NCBI GenBank assembly: GCA_030141605.1
Contig: JAQGDQ010000468.1
Location: 1 to 62,000 of the forward strand
Length of the DNA stretch: 62,000 nt
Direction of reading: 5' to 3'
Source of the DNA: Tubiluchus corallicola
Taxonomy: Eukaryota > Priapulida > Priapulimorpha > Priapulimorphida > Tubiluchidae
Within the stretch, counting starts at the first letter, position 1. Each line of letters starts with the position of its first letter. The position numbers and the translations under genes are program-made. Under the pieces are notes generated by a model. The model worked only from the letters and a program-made list of their open reading frames with translations, did not search any database and was not told where the DNA came from. Below are positions 1 through 9,600 of this stretch, piece after piece.

Positions 1-144
1 CTCATCTCCTATACTTAATTGGGATAAAATTTCATGTAGTGTAGGAGCATCACTAACCGACCAACCAATGCACGCAACATTATTGCTTATAAACTCAAGA
101 GAAACATCTTTATCATAATACGCTCCTATCCCATATATAGCCAT
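1..144 (-). CDS. Hypothetical protein, N-terminal 48 codons only
   Basis: An open frame on the minus strand starts with ATG at 144 and runs off the window edge. The visible start reads MAIYGIGAYYDKDVSLEFI, followed by a stretch with NNVACIGWS and LHEILSQLSIGDE. I do not recognise the family with certainty. The compact, globular look and lack of a signal peptide suggest a cytoplasmic protein of the accessory patch. It follows the 436-codon gene on the same strand after a gap of about 100 bases. No function is assigned. Confidence 0.6.
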   Translation of the reverse strand, partial: MAIYGIGAYYDKDVSLEFISNNVACIGWSVSDAPTLHEILSQLSIGDE

Positions 145-243
145 ATCTAAATATTATTTACTTTCTTGTGGTATTTCTTTTATAAATTCTCCATGTTCGT
201 ATAACCTTACTTTTAAGCCATACCTAAAAGTAGTACATGGCCA

Positions 244-1530
244 TCAGTTTTGTATAGCCGTTAGTTTACCATTCTCAAAATAGAGATATGTTTTTATTGA
301 ATAGACCCATTGCTCATGAACAAGCCCTTTCACTTGTGTAGTATTAATCGAAAGAGGGTAGCCCCATGCATCTTCACACATTTCAGATGTCATGCCTATT
401 ACTACTTGATTCTTTCCTACTAATGTACCATAGTGAGAACCGTATTTTTTAATCATATCCTGCTTCCACATCTCCTTTTCCTGTTCTCTCTTTTTAGCTT
501 CTTCTCTTGCTAAACGTTTTCTGTCTTCCTCCGCTAACTGTTGTCTTTCAAACTCATTTTTGTCTATAAAGTAAGAAAGAGAGAGCCTATCTCTATAACG
601 ACTTTTGCTATTTTTATCAACTAAAATTTCATGATTTCCATCAGTCAAAACTAACCGTAATTGCATCAAATCTTCTGCTACTTTTGAGGGAACAAACTCT
701 AAAGAAGTACACTTCCATTCTGTATTTTCAGAAATAGTAATCTTCTCACCCGTATTAATGTCAATTGCATTTTCTTTAATAGTTTCCTTGCATAGGAAAT
801 TCTTTTCAACGAAGGTTTTTTGTAAATATTCATAATAAGGAACCATTACAAACCCTAATTCATTTTTCATTGAAGATTTTCCCGCATTCCAATAATGAGC
901 TGATCTTTTAATATATAACGTATCTCCTTCCTCATCTAATAGATATAAATAAAAATAATTATAACCCTCATACTCTTGTTTCATATCAATAATGGTAAAA
1001 TACTTACCCCTAAAAGCACTATCAGGAGTTTTCAGGGATACCTCTATGGGTTCATAATAACGTCTACTACTACTATGATTTGGCTGTAGTGCTTTAGGCT
1101 TATAAACATCTGTCTTTATTTCTCCTGCATAAGATTTATCAAGTGCTTTCTTTGCTTTGTCGTACTTCTCTTTCCAATGACCTGAATTAGGATATGGAGG
1201 GTTAAAATCTGGTTTGTGAGCTGACAAATCATATTTGAATACCTTTTCCGTTTTATAACGCAAGTAAGGTGTGCCATGTTCTACAGAAGGAGTAGTTCTA
1301 GGAATAAAGAATATTTTATGCCCGACATAATATTGCATTCTCTTAAAATTTTTCTCTAAAGACTCCTTCTCATTGTATTGATCATATGAAAAGTAAAAGT
1401 CTGAAGAGCCATCATATACAGATGGTTTATATACAGGCTTTGTTTTAGCCTCTTCTCTTACAGATATTTGTGAAAATAAATCTGCTCCACATAGAAAAAA
1501 AATAACTACTGTCAAAAATTGCTTGTTCAT
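244..1530 (-). CDS. Secreted protein of unknown function with C-terminal OmlA/SmpA-like domain
   Basis: The open frame extends to a TTG at 1554, but the ATG at 1530 gives a clean signal peptide (MNKQFLTVVIFFLCGADLFSQ begins there, cleavage after FSQ), so I choose it. The protein has about 428 residues. The middle is not recognised. A charged stretch rich in E, K and R lies at about residues 335-365 and is followed by a C-terminal domain of about 60 residues with the pattern GMTSEMCEDAWGYP ... EQWVY ... LYFENGKLTAIQN, which resembles small OmlA/SmpA (BamE-type) modules frequent at the ends of Bacteroidota envelope proteins. It is probably periplasmic. The role is unknown. The stop is TGA; the frame stays open for 30 more codons after it, which I regard as chance. 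Confidence 0.75.
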   Translation of the reverse strand: MNKQFLTVVIFFLCGADLFSQISVREEAKTKPVYKPSVYDGSSDFYFSYDQYNEKESLEKNFKRMQYYVGHKIFFIPRTTPSVEHGTPYLRYKTEKVFKYDLSAHKPDFNPPYPNSGHWKEKYDKAKKALDKSYAGEIKTDVYKPKALQPNHSSSRRYYEPIEVSLKTPDSAFRGKYFTIIDMKQEYEGYNYFYLYLLDEEGDTLYIKRSAHYWNAGKSSMKNELGFVMVPYYEYLQKTFVEKNFLCKETIKENAIDINTGEKITISENTEWKCTSLEFVPSKVAEDLMQLRLVLTDGNHEILVDKNSKSRYRDRLSLSYFIDKNEFERQQLAEEDRKRLAREEAKKREQEKEMWKQDMIKKYGSHYGTLVGKNQVVIGMTSEMCEDAWGYPLSINTTQVKGLVHEQWVYSIKTYLYFENGKLTAIQN

Positions 1531-1746
1531 GATAAGTATAAATTTGTTGTGCAAAGATACAAAGTATTACACAAATATTAATAAAAACCCTTGCTTAAGT
1601 AACTTATGCCTCACCCATTTTTCCCAAAAAGGCATAAGTAGTTCTATGAAAAGGGCTGTTTTGTTTGTAGCCTTGTAGCTGTTTTATCAGCTTTGCCAGC
1701 TCACTATAGGTGTACTTGTTCAGTACCTTTTGAGGGCAACCAATCT

Positions 1747-2277
1747 ATGGGAGGAAATAAACTCACTGAGGTAGCGGGTCCCACAGAAGATACAGATGGA
1801 GCAAATAAGCAGTATGTAGATGATAAGGTAAATGAAAAAGTATCAAAAACAGGAGACACTATGACGGGGATATTGAATATGGATAACAACAAAATAACCC
1901 ATGTAGATACGCCTACCGAAAATAAAGATATAGCTAATAAACAATACGTAGATGAAAGCATACAAGCTATCCCTCTATCAGGCACACGTGTCATTGGTTG
2001 GCTAAGAATGCTGGACAACCATACCATTGAGGCACAAGGTGGAGAAATAGATTTTTCTTATTCAGGTTCTACAACTGGAGTATGGTCAATTAGTATTACG
2101 AACAATGGATTGACCATAGAGAATGCCTCTGTTTCTATCTATAAAGGATATTCTTCTTCAAAAGGAGATACCCTCTCCATTAATGTCATATTCGGCACTT
2201 TGATTCAGGTAGAAAACAACAATGTGAGCTCAGGGAGAAGAAATGTAGGATTCACACTTATCGTTTTTGGCAAATAA
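1747..2277 (+). CDS. Phage tail-fibre-like repeat protein, start region probably broken
   Basis: Two copies of a repeat of the type NK-L/I-T-x-V-x-x-PTE-x-x-D-x-ANKQYVD are seen, with KTGDTMTGILNMDNNKI between them; this pattern is typical of phage tail fibres and collar proteins. The C-terminal 90 residues look like a small beta domain. ATG 1747 is the first ATG in frame, but the frame is open from 1642, and a signal-peptide-like start (MKRAVLFVAL) sits in another frame at 1646 and hits TAG after 10 codons. This suggests a frameshift has separated a leader from the body. The next gene starts 5 bases after the stop, so the two are probably co-transcribed. It is likely a relic of a larger surface or phage-derived protein. 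Confidence 0.5.
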   Translation: MGGNKLTEVAGPTEDTDGANKQYVDDKVNEKVSKTGDTMTGILNMDNNKITHVDTPTENKDIANKQYVDESIQAIPLSGTRVIGWLRMLDNHTIEAQGGEIDFSYSGSTTGVWSISITNNGLTIENASVSIYKGYSSSKGDTLSINVIFGTLIQVENNNVSSGRRNVGFTLIVFGK

Positions 2278-2282
2278 GAACT

Positions 2283-2582
2283 ATGAAAGTAATATACAAC
2301 AACCTAATCCCCATAAAAGGCTATGTGGCAATGGCTTTTTATCCGTTTGTTTTTGTGAGAAAAGAGTACAAAGGTAGAGACCTAACCGTTACCTTTAACC
2401 ACGAACAGATACACTTTGCACAACAAAAAGAGCTGTGGTTTATAGGGTTTTACCTGCTATATTTATGGTTTTGGATGCGTTACGGCTACCGAAACATACC
2501 ATTTGAAAAAGAAGCCTACAAACATCAAAAAGACCTCTCTTATTTGAAAAATAGGGAAAGATGGGCGTGGAGGTATTACTGA
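2283..2582 (+). CDS. Small membrane protein with HExxH motif
   Basis: A 99-residue protein with N-terminal MKVIYNNLIPIKGYVAM, a NHEQIHFAQQKEL segment (HExxH, residues about 41-45), a hydrophobic stretch FIGFYLLYLWFWMRYGY and a C-terminal FEKEAYKHQKD...YLKNRERWAWRYY. From memory this matches a small protein family common in Bacteroidota, in which the HExxH, the later FExEAY and the terminal aromatic residues are conserved. The HExxH plus a downstream glutamate look like a zinc site, but no activity is known to me. It is 5 bases after the tail-fibre-like gene, which suggests a shared transcript. Confidence 0.7.
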   Translation: MKVIYNNLIPIKGYVAMAFYPFVFVRKEYKGRDLTVTFNHEQIHFAQQKELWFIGFYLLYLWFWMRYGYRNIPFEKEAYKHQKDLSYLKNRERWAWRYY

Positions 2583-2656
2583 TGTCTGTTACTTAAAAAA
2601 GGGAATGAAGTGTCTATAGGGTTTTAAGAATATTTATTGTCGTAGTATAAGTAAAA

Positions 2657-2686
2657 AGCACTATCTCATAAACTGTGTAAATAGAA
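2657..2686. repeat. Left terminal inverted repeat of the IS256-type element
   Basis: Starts AGCACTATCTCATAAACTGT. Its reverse complement is found without a mismatch at 3995-4024. Confidence 0.93.
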
Positions 2687-2689
2687 AAT

Positions 2690-2717
2690 GCCGAGGGTTG
2701 CAACCCTCGGCATTTTT
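2690..2717 (+). terminator. Hairpin plus T-run just inside the IS left end
   Basis: GCCGAGGGTTGCAACCCTCGGC is a perfect palindrome (2690-2711), here quoted only by its arms GCCGAGGGTTG / CAACCCTCGGC, and is followed by a run of seven T. It has the form of an intrinsic terminator reading into the element and would block transcription from outside into the transposase gene. The right arm with its T-run (ACCCTCGGTATTTTTTT) recurs just after the transposase stop, at about 3950-3967. Confidence 0.65.
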
Positions 2718-2745
2718 TTGTTTAATTTTAAAACTTTAGACAGTA

Positions 2746-3942
2746 ATGAAAAAAGAAGATTTATTAAATGATGATTTCCTTGAACAGTTTAATTCAGGGG
2801 AAGAGCTCAATGGTTTTTTACAAGAGCTCCAAAAACGAGGCATTGAAAAGATGCTTGAAGGAGAACTCGATGGTCATTTAGGCTATGATAAGAATCAAAA
2901 ATCGGATAATCAGAATGCCCGCAATGGCTATTCAGAGAAGAGAGTCCGAACCACTCTGGGAGAATCCAACATTCAGGTTCCCCGAGACCGTGATGCTTCG
3001 TTTAATCCGATGATTGTACCCAAAGGAGGGAACATGGTCGATGGCTTAGAGAATATCATTGTTTCGTTTTATGCTAAAGGAATGAGTAATAGCGATATTG
3101 AAGAGCAAATTCGGGAGCTATACGGTTTTGAAGTTTCTACATCCACCATATCAAGGATTACCGATTCAGTCACCAACGACATTGTAGCGTGGCAGAACCG
3201 ACCTCTGGAAATTGTATACCTAATTGTTTGGATGGATGGCATTGTATTTAAAGTGCGGGAGAACTCTAAGGTCGTCAACAAAACCGTTTACATTGCCGTA
3301 GGACTTCGCAGAGATGGGAAAAAAGAGGTTCTTGGCTTATGGTTGGGCAAGAGTGAGTCCGCTGCCTTTTGGATGAACGTACTTACCGATATGAAAGCCC
3401 GTGGAGTTAACGATATCCTGATTACGGCAACAGATAACTTGAATGGCTTTACAGATACTATCCGAACTGTTTTCCCTGAATCTAAAACACAAATATGTGT
3501 TGTTCATCAAATCCGTAACGCAAGCAGATACGTGGTTTGGAAAGATAAAAAGGCATTTACAAAAGATATGAAGCAAATCTATAACGCCCCTACAAAAGAG
3601 GCTGCAAAAGCAGCTTTAGAAGATTTTGCAGCAGCTTGGGAGGATAAATACTCTTACGCAATTAAAAGCTGGCGAGACAACTGGGAAGACCTAACAGTAT
3701 TCTTTGAGTTTCCGCTGGAAATCAGAAAGATAATTTATACAACCAACCTGATTGAGAATCTCAACGGAAAAATCAGAAAATACACAAAAAACAAACTTTC
3801 ATTCACGTCAGACCAGGCTGTAATGAAATCTGTATTTTTGGCAACCAGAGAAGCAACTAAAAAATGGTCAATGCCAATCAGAAACTGGGGCATTGTCTTG
3901 AATCAGTTCTTAGTTATATTTGAAAAAAGGGTCCAGCTATAA
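2746..3942 (+). CDS. IS256-family transposase
   Basis: 398 residues, the usual size for the mutator/IS256 family. The DDE residues can be placed: D in [11 protein letters not shown] in [10 protein letters not shown] and E in [19 protein letters not shown]. The N-terminal part has [20 protein letters not shown] and [15 protein letters not shown], both typical of the family. The gene is intact and should encode an active enzyme that cuts and joins the 30-bp ends. It starts at ATG 2746, 35 bases after the hairpin at the left end. The neighbouring genes show no disrupted frame, so the element sits between genes. Confidence 0.95.
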   Translation: MKKEDLLNDDFLEQFNSGEELNGFLQELQKRGIEKMLEGELDGHLGYDKNQKSDNQNARNGYSEKRVRTTLGESNIQVPRDRDASFNPMIVPKGGNMVDGLENIIVSFYAKGMSNSDIEEQIRELYGFEVSTSTISRITDSVTNDIVAWQNRPLEIVYLIVWMDGIVFKVRENSKVVNKTVYIAVGLRRDGKKEVLGLWLGKSESAAFWMNVLTDMKARGVNDILITATDNLNGFTDTIRTVFPESKTQICVVHQIRNASRYVVWKDKKAFTKDMKQIYNAPTKEAAKAALEDFAAAWEDKYSYAIKSWRDNWEDLTVFFEFPLEIRKIIYTTNLIENLNGKIRKYTKNKLSFTSDQAVMKSVFLATREATKKWSMPIRNWGIVLNQFLVIFEKRVQL

Positions 3943-3969
3943 ATAGCCAAACCCTCGGTATTTTTTTAG

Positions 3970-4024
3970 TTTACACACTTTGTGAAACAGTGTCTTCTAT
4001 TTACACAGTTTATGAGATAGTGCT
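3970..4024. repeat. Tandem pair: degenerate copy plus right inverted repeat of the IS
   Basis: 3970-3994 (TTTACACACTTTGTGAAACA...) and 4000-4024 (TTTACACAGTTTATGAGATA...) are direct repeats with a 30-bp period. The outer copy is part of the perfect terminal repeat (3995-4024). The inner one has diverged. It could be an extra transposase-binding site. Confidence 0.7.
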
Positions 4025-4036
4025 CCTTCTCATCTG

Positions 4037-4522
4037 TTAGTCTGCCTCATAAAATGCTGATACTCCCGGATAGTGAAAATCCGACTTTGCTTTTTCAAGA
4101 GGAAAAATAAAATACTTCACTACTGCATATGACGCAAGCTTCCCATCAGCACTAAGCAACCTGGCGTCAATAACTGCAATCCTGCCGTTAAGCTCTTTCA
4201 ATGACGCACGAAGCGTTATCTTGCCCTCGTCAATTCTTACCGGCCGCTTATAGCTTATATCAAGGCCCACTGTTACCCCGACTGTTTCACACTTTGTACA
4301 CACGACCCAACTTGCTATCTCGTCCAAAAGAGTAGCCTGAATGCCTCCGTGCAAAATATTCACATACCCCTGATACAGCTCATCCGGAATCCACTCAGCT
4401 ATAACCTCATCTCCTGCATCCCAAAACTCAAGCTTCAGTCCGATATCATTTGTAGGAGAACAGGCAAAACACTTATGGTTGGGGTTTCCCTCTTCTGCAT
4501 AGGGATTTACTATTTTTCTCAT
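4037..4522 (-). CDS. PaaI-type hotdog-fold thioesterase
   Basis: 161 residues. The hotdog core shows in ILHGGIQATLLDEIASWV (central helix, with the HGG turn and the acidic residue used by PaaI/4HBT thioesterases), followed by VGLDISYKRPVRIDEGKITLRASL and the final strand KLASYAVVKYFIF. An N-terminal NPNHKCFAC is common in the Bacteroidota branch of this family. It likely hydrolyses an acyl-CoA; the substrate is not visible. It starts with ATG 4522. The 3' end lies 12 bp from an IS256 element, but the protein seems complete. Confidence 0.85.
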   Translation of the reverse strand: MRKIVNPYAEEGNPNHKCFACSPTNDIGLKLEFWDAGDEVIAEWIPDELYQGYVNILHGGIQATLLDEIASWVVCTKCETVGVTVGLDISYKRPVRIDEGKITLRASLKELNGRIAVIDARLLSADGKLASYAVVKYFIFPLEKAKSDFHYPGVSAFYEAD

Positions 4523-4686
4523 TAATAACTTGTGTTGATATATATTATAGACTAATTAATTTATGTGACTCATCCTAAAAACACATCAACAAAATTAACC
4601 TATAATTATAATTCCCCTTTTCAAATTTAAACAAATTAGTGACTACCAGATAGGGAAAATCCGACACAATGAATTACAATAACAAT

Positions 4687-4712
4687 GCTTTTACAAAGCG
4701 AAATATTTTGCG
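4687..4712 (+). repeat. Dispersed intergenic repeat, left-end fragment
   Basis: GCTTTTACAAAGCGAAATATTTTGCG matches the left arm and AT palindrome of the repeat family described at 26248-26384. The inner and right parts are missing. It lies between the SusD gene 3' end and the thioesterase 5' end, in + orientation. Confidence 0.55.
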
Positions 4713-4740
4713 AATGATTTATTTCCACAAAAACATCAAA

Positions 4741-6570
4741 TCAATAGCCCGGGTTTTGTACCAGCTGGGGAGCTTTTTTTATCTCCTCTGTAGGGATCGG
4801 TATCCAGTACAGCTTTTCAGAAGCAGGCCCGCGCCTTTGCACATTGATTTGTCGCCATGTTGTCGTAATAACTCCATCCTCTTCCTGCTCAATAATATCT
4901 ACTCCCAGCGCATCTGTCAACACCTCATCCAATATCTTCCACCTTCGTACATCATACCAGCGCTTATCTTCAAAAGCAAACTCTATCTTGCGCTCATAAC
5001 GCAATGCTTTGGTAATATCTCCTATAAAATCAGGAAGTCCTGCCCTATTTCGAATCATATTTATATACGTGGTAGCCTCATCATGCTCCCCCAACCCAAT
5101 ACACGCCTCAGCATAATTTAATAATATTTCAGCATAACGAAACTCAATCCACACATTATCGTTATACTCGTCACGCCCAATAATATCATGATCCAGCATT
5201 TTTTTCATAAGATATCCTGTATAACCACCATTCCAATCCTCAATAGGACCTTTTCGTGTATCTATCCCGTATATATCTATGGTGTCTGTACCTTTAATGG
5301 TACGATGTGTGCGACGCTCATAAATACCAAGAGGATCTCTCTCTGCCAAATTATCAAAGCGAGACTGCCAGCGTGCACTATCGTATAAAACTGTTGCGTA
5401 AAACCTGGGCTCACGATTATAATACGGATTCTCGTTAAAATACTTACTCGACTTATTTATATAGTACCTGTCACTACTCAGATCAAAATGATCTTCAAAT
5501 GGAGTACCATCCTCCATTTGGTAATAATCTACAAAATTTTGAGTAGGGTTATTGCCCCCCCAACAGTTCAATCCATTGGGGCCGTTCCAAAGATTTGAGC
5601 GGTGTCTCGCCCCAACATCTTTCAAAAACATTTTACCCCATATAATTTCATTGCTCAGCAAATTTTCAGACCGAAAAAAATCATAATACTCCTCAGCTAC
5701 AACTTTTTGATCATCTCCTCCAAAATCCTCCAAAGAGTACGAATACCCGGGAAAAGTCATCAACTCATAGGCTGCTTCTTTAGCTCTTGTCCACAATGCA
5801 TTACGATCCGGGCCTATATATCCCACATACTCACTTTTTGCAGCACCATCAGCAGTAAGATCACTGGCTGCAAAAAGCAATATTCTTGACTTAAGAGCCA
5901 TTGCTGCACCTTGCGTTGCTCTCCCAAGCTCCATCTCATCCTTTGCTGCAAGGCGCTTTTGGGCCTCTTCACAATCTTCCAGTATGAAGTTGACAGTCTC
6001 TTCAAAAGTTGCGCGCTCTACCTGCAAAAAATCATCCCTTATTTTAAAGGGGGTTCTTATTATTGGTAGCCCCCCATAAGTGCGACACATCTGAGTATAA
6101 GCATAGGCCCTAAGAAAATATGCCTCTCCTTTTATTCTGTTAACCTGCTCCATTATGTTTTCTCTATCTATCTCCGGATAAGCTTTGGGCACATCATCAA
6201 TATTCGCCAAAAATATGTTGACCTTCTGAACTGCATTAAACAGCCACCATGAAGTATGCTGGTATCTTGTATTGCTTCCCCACGTACCCGTATTATCAGC
6301 AGTAATATTACCCTGCAAGTACACGTTACTGGCGTAAACATGAATGAAAAACGTCTCATCAGTAACTGCAGAAAGCATCATCTCATTCATCCCATGCCTC
6401 AGACTGTGATAACAATCGTTCAGGTAAGCCTTGGATAAATTGATATCCGACCACATATCCGCATCTGAATATTTATCTAATGGATTCTTATCCAGGATAC
6501 TATGATTGCACGACAATAACAATAACGGTGCAAGAGCAGAAATTGCGATACTTATTTTAAAGCTTCTCAT
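4741..6570 (-). CDS. SusD/RagB-family nutrient-binding outer-membrane lipoprotein
   Basis: 609 residues. The start MRSFKISIAISALAPLLLLSC gives a lipobox with the acylated Cys at position 21, so the protein is anchored at the outer membrane. The SusD pattern is seen: NPLDKYSDADMW near the N-terminus, TPR-like helices including IKGEAYFLRAYAYTQMCRTYGGLPII, and the C-terminal block NYAEACIGLGEHDEATTYINMIRNRAGLP ... LRYERKIEFAFEDKRWYDVRRWKI. It caps the SusC channel encoded 67 bases upstream and helps to capture an oligosaccharide or other ligand. The substrate cannot be read from the sequence, as no glycosidase lies beside the pair. Confidence 0.95.
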   Translation of the reverse strand: MRSFKISIAISALAPLLLLSCNHSILDKNPLDKYSDADMWSDINLSKAYLNDCYHSLRHGMNEMMLSAVTDETFFIHVYASNVYLQGNITADNTGTWGSNTRYQHTSWWLFNAVQKVNIFLANIDDVPKAYPEIDRENIMEQVNRIKGEAYFLRAYAYTQMCRTYGGLPIIRTPFKIRDDFLQVERATFEETVNFILEDCEEAQKRLAAKDEMELGRATQGAAMALKSRILLFAASDLTADGAAKSEYVGYIGPDRNALWTRAKEAAYELMTFPGYSYSLEDFGGDDQKVVAEEYYDFFRSENLLSNEIIWGKMFLKDVGARHRSNLWNGPNGLNCWGGNNPTQNFVDYYQMEDGTPFEDHFDLSSDRYYINKSSKYFNENPYYNREPRFYATVLYDSARWQSRFDNLAERDPLGIYERRTHRTIKGTDTIDIYGIDTRKGPIEDWNGGYTGYLMKKMLDHDIIGRDEYNDNVWIEFRYAEILLNYAEACIGLGEHDEATTYINMIRNRAGLPDFIGDITKALRYERKIEFAFEDKRWYDVRRWKILDEVLTDALGVDIIEQEEDGVITTTWRQINVQRRGPASEKLYWIPIPTEEIKKAPQLVQNPGY

Positions 6571-6637
6571 CGTTAAATAATTTTACACTAACTTAAACAC
6601 ATATACCTTTAAATTATTAATCATCTTCTCTCTAGGG

Positions 6638-9600
6638 CTAAAAAGCAACCTTTGCACCTATGGAGTAAGTTGCCATAAGCGGATAATTGTTCATCCCTCC
6701 TATTTCAGGATCCATAATATTATTGGCAGAATATATAAGAAACAGATTCTGCCCTGACACGTATACCTTTGCATCTTTCATTAATAGTCTTTCCTGAACT
6801 TTCTTGGGCAAAGTATACATCAATTGAAGGTTTTTTAATCTGCAATACGCTGTATTTTGATACATATATGTATTGGTATACCCTGTAAAATTGCTATAAT
6901 CCCCTTGCCTCCAATACTCCTCCTCACGTTCAAAAGCCCTTGGCTTTGACGCATTTATATTACTCTCTGTCCACCTCCCATCTGCATCATACATAAAATA
7001 ATTACCAGCAGTACCCTGTCTTAAATCAGTATATATTCGCCTCATGGAATTTCCAGCCCCCTGTACTAATGCGGACAAATCAAAACTCTTATACTTCATC
7101 ACTATACTCAGCCCATAAGTAATCTCAGGATCAGCTGTTTTATCAAACAACTGCTTATCAGCATCCGTAATCTTTCCATCCCCATTAAAATCTTCGAATA
7201 TAAGATCCCCGGGCCTTGCCCCCTCTACATGGGGATAACTGTCCAACTCATTTTGATCGCTAAAAACACCTATCACATTATAGAGAAGAGCTGTGCCTTG
7301 CGGATGTCCCGTAAGAACCTGATGCGGCTCATTCCTGGCAGGCTCATCAAACTCAACAATTTTATTTCTCGCAAAAGCAAAATTTCCACTCACAGAATAG
7401 GAGAAACTACCCCTCGTGTCTGTAAACCCTATAGAAGTATCAACACCTCTATTCTCTACAACACCATAGTTCTCATCTGGCAAAGATATTCCGGTAAAAT
7501 CGGGCACTGAAGCATTACGGGTAATAAGAATATCGCTCCTTCTTTCGAAAAAATACTCAAAATCAAAACTCACTTTGCTATTAAACCACTGTGACTCAAA
7601 GCCAACATTGGTTATATTTGCAACTTCCCAGGTTATGTACGGGTTGGGTGTTCCGTCCAGATACAGTCCGGCTAAGTATATCTTATCTTCATCCCAAACC
7701 ATGCCAGTGCCAAACGCATACTTTGCAATATACTGAAACGGAGATACCAGATCATTCCCCATTTGACCCCACGACACTTTTAATTTAAAGTAATCAGCCA
7801 CACCTATACTATTTCTCCAAAAATCCTCATCAGAAATACGCCAACCTGCCAAAATCCCCGGGAAATTCCCCCAACGTCCACTCTCCTTTGAAAAACGCAA
7901 TGACCCATCTCTGCGAAAAGTAAACTGAAACAGGTACCTCTCTTCAAAATTATAGCTTAGCCGGCCAAAGTAATTAATGCGGGAATCTATATCTACCCAC
8001 TCGTCATTACTCTTCTCTTCATCACCTCCGGCAAACAGGTACGGTATCTTGTCTGAAATAAAATACCTGCGATAAGCCTCAAAACCCTTGGCAACATACT
8101 CTGAACTCTCATAAGCAACGAAAACATCAATATTGTGCCTATCTTTAAAACTGTTTTGATAATCTGCTTTCAAATTATAGGTCTTTGTAGTAGAATCATC
8201 AGAATAATTTGTTAAACGGGGCTCGGATACACCTTTCTGACTCCCTATAAGAAACTCTGAACCATCCTCTTTCCCCGTGTTTCCAGCAGCTAAATAGGCA
8301 GCCTCATCAAGCTGGTAAAGAGTCCACGGCTTTTGAAAATTCTTCCTGATTTTGAAATACATATCATATGCAAAATAACCGCTTACGGTCAGCCCTTTTA
8401 CCCCCGGCACTTTCAACCTTGCCGTAACCTGGTTCTGACTTCTGTAGCGCTTATCATCATCAAAACCGGTCTCAAAGGTGGATGAAACGACAGGCTGGTC
8501 TCCATACTCAATATCAGGGCCGGGCAGGCCATTAGGGTAAACAGCGGTATTTGTGGGTTTACTTCTTATCATTGCACTAAATATAGAACCTGCCCCTTTG
8601 GTAGGAAACATTCTGTTCTCTTGCGAGCCATTAACATCAACACTGAGCCCCAAATAACTATTTATCTTAATATCAAGATTCACCCTGAGATTATACCGGC
8701 TATACGAAGTTGCAGAATTTTTATATGCTCCATCTGTATATTGGGAAGCAAACGAAGTATAATAAGAGGTATACTTCCCCCCTCCGTTAATAGATACAGT
8801 ATGGTGGTTCATTCTACTAAACTTTTTAAGCGTTGCATCAAACCAATCTGTATTCGGGTGTGTCCACGGAAACTCACCTGACTTATACTTCTCTATATCC
8901 TCTAGTGAGAATGTCATGTTCGACTCATCCTCTCCTTTATATGTTTGAACTTCACGTATCATTTGCGCATAAGTAGTGGCATCAGCCATCTCCGGCAGCA
9001 TAGTGGGTGTGCTCCACCCCTGATAAAACTCATACCTCAGTGTCGGAGCAGAATCCTCTACTCCCCGCTTGGTAGTAATAAGAATAACACCATTTGCCGC
9101 ACGGGAACCATAGATAGCAGCCGAAGCATCCTTTAGTACTGTCAGGCTTTCAATATCACTCGGATCAATAGAATTAAGGTCCCTTCCGGGAATACCATCT
9201 ACCACCACGAGAGGTGCGTTTTTGTCAATATCGTCGCCTGAATTAATTGTCGATGAACCACGAACCTTTATGTCTGCACCATCATACCCAGGCTCTCCAC
9301 TTCTCTGCTGTACAACTACACCGGGAAGACGCCCCGCCAGCGCATTAGAAACAACAGAAACAGGCGCACTGGTTAGCTCCTCATTCCGCACAGTCACTAC
9401 GGAACCTATAACATTCTCCTTCTTCTGCACTCCATAGCCAACAGCTACAACCTCTTCCAACCCGATTGCACTATATCGCATCAAAACATCTATACTGCTT
9501 TGTCCATCAATAGAAACCTCCTCAGTATCCATACCAATAAATGAAAACACCAAAACATCAGCACTCTCCCGTAACTCTAAACTGTAGTTCCCATTCATAT

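Larger units (their letters stand above)
2657..4024 (+). mobile_element. IS256-family insertion sequence, 1368 bp
   Basis: Perfect 30-bp inverted repeats lie at 2657-2686 and 3995-4024 and bracket one transposase gene. The bases just outside the two ends do not match: left flank AAGTAAAA, right flank CCTTCTCA. The 8-9 bp target duplication usual for this family is therefore absent. A second, degenerate copy of the end sequence lies at 3970-3994, in direct orientation 30 bp inside the right end. The right end stops 12 bp from the stop codon of the thioesterase gene. Confidence 0.93.

Noticed and set aside
145-246. Frame that stays open for 30 codons after the TGA stop of the 436-codon gene, suggesting readthrough or recoding.
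   Set aside because: The C-terminus before the TGA (LYFENGKLTAIQN) is already a typical end of this domain, and the extension has no recognisable motif or recoding signal.
4669-5121. 150-codon + strand frame across the SusD 3' end.
   Set aside because: It is a shadow of the SusD gene, begins inside the repeat fragment and has no protein-like features.
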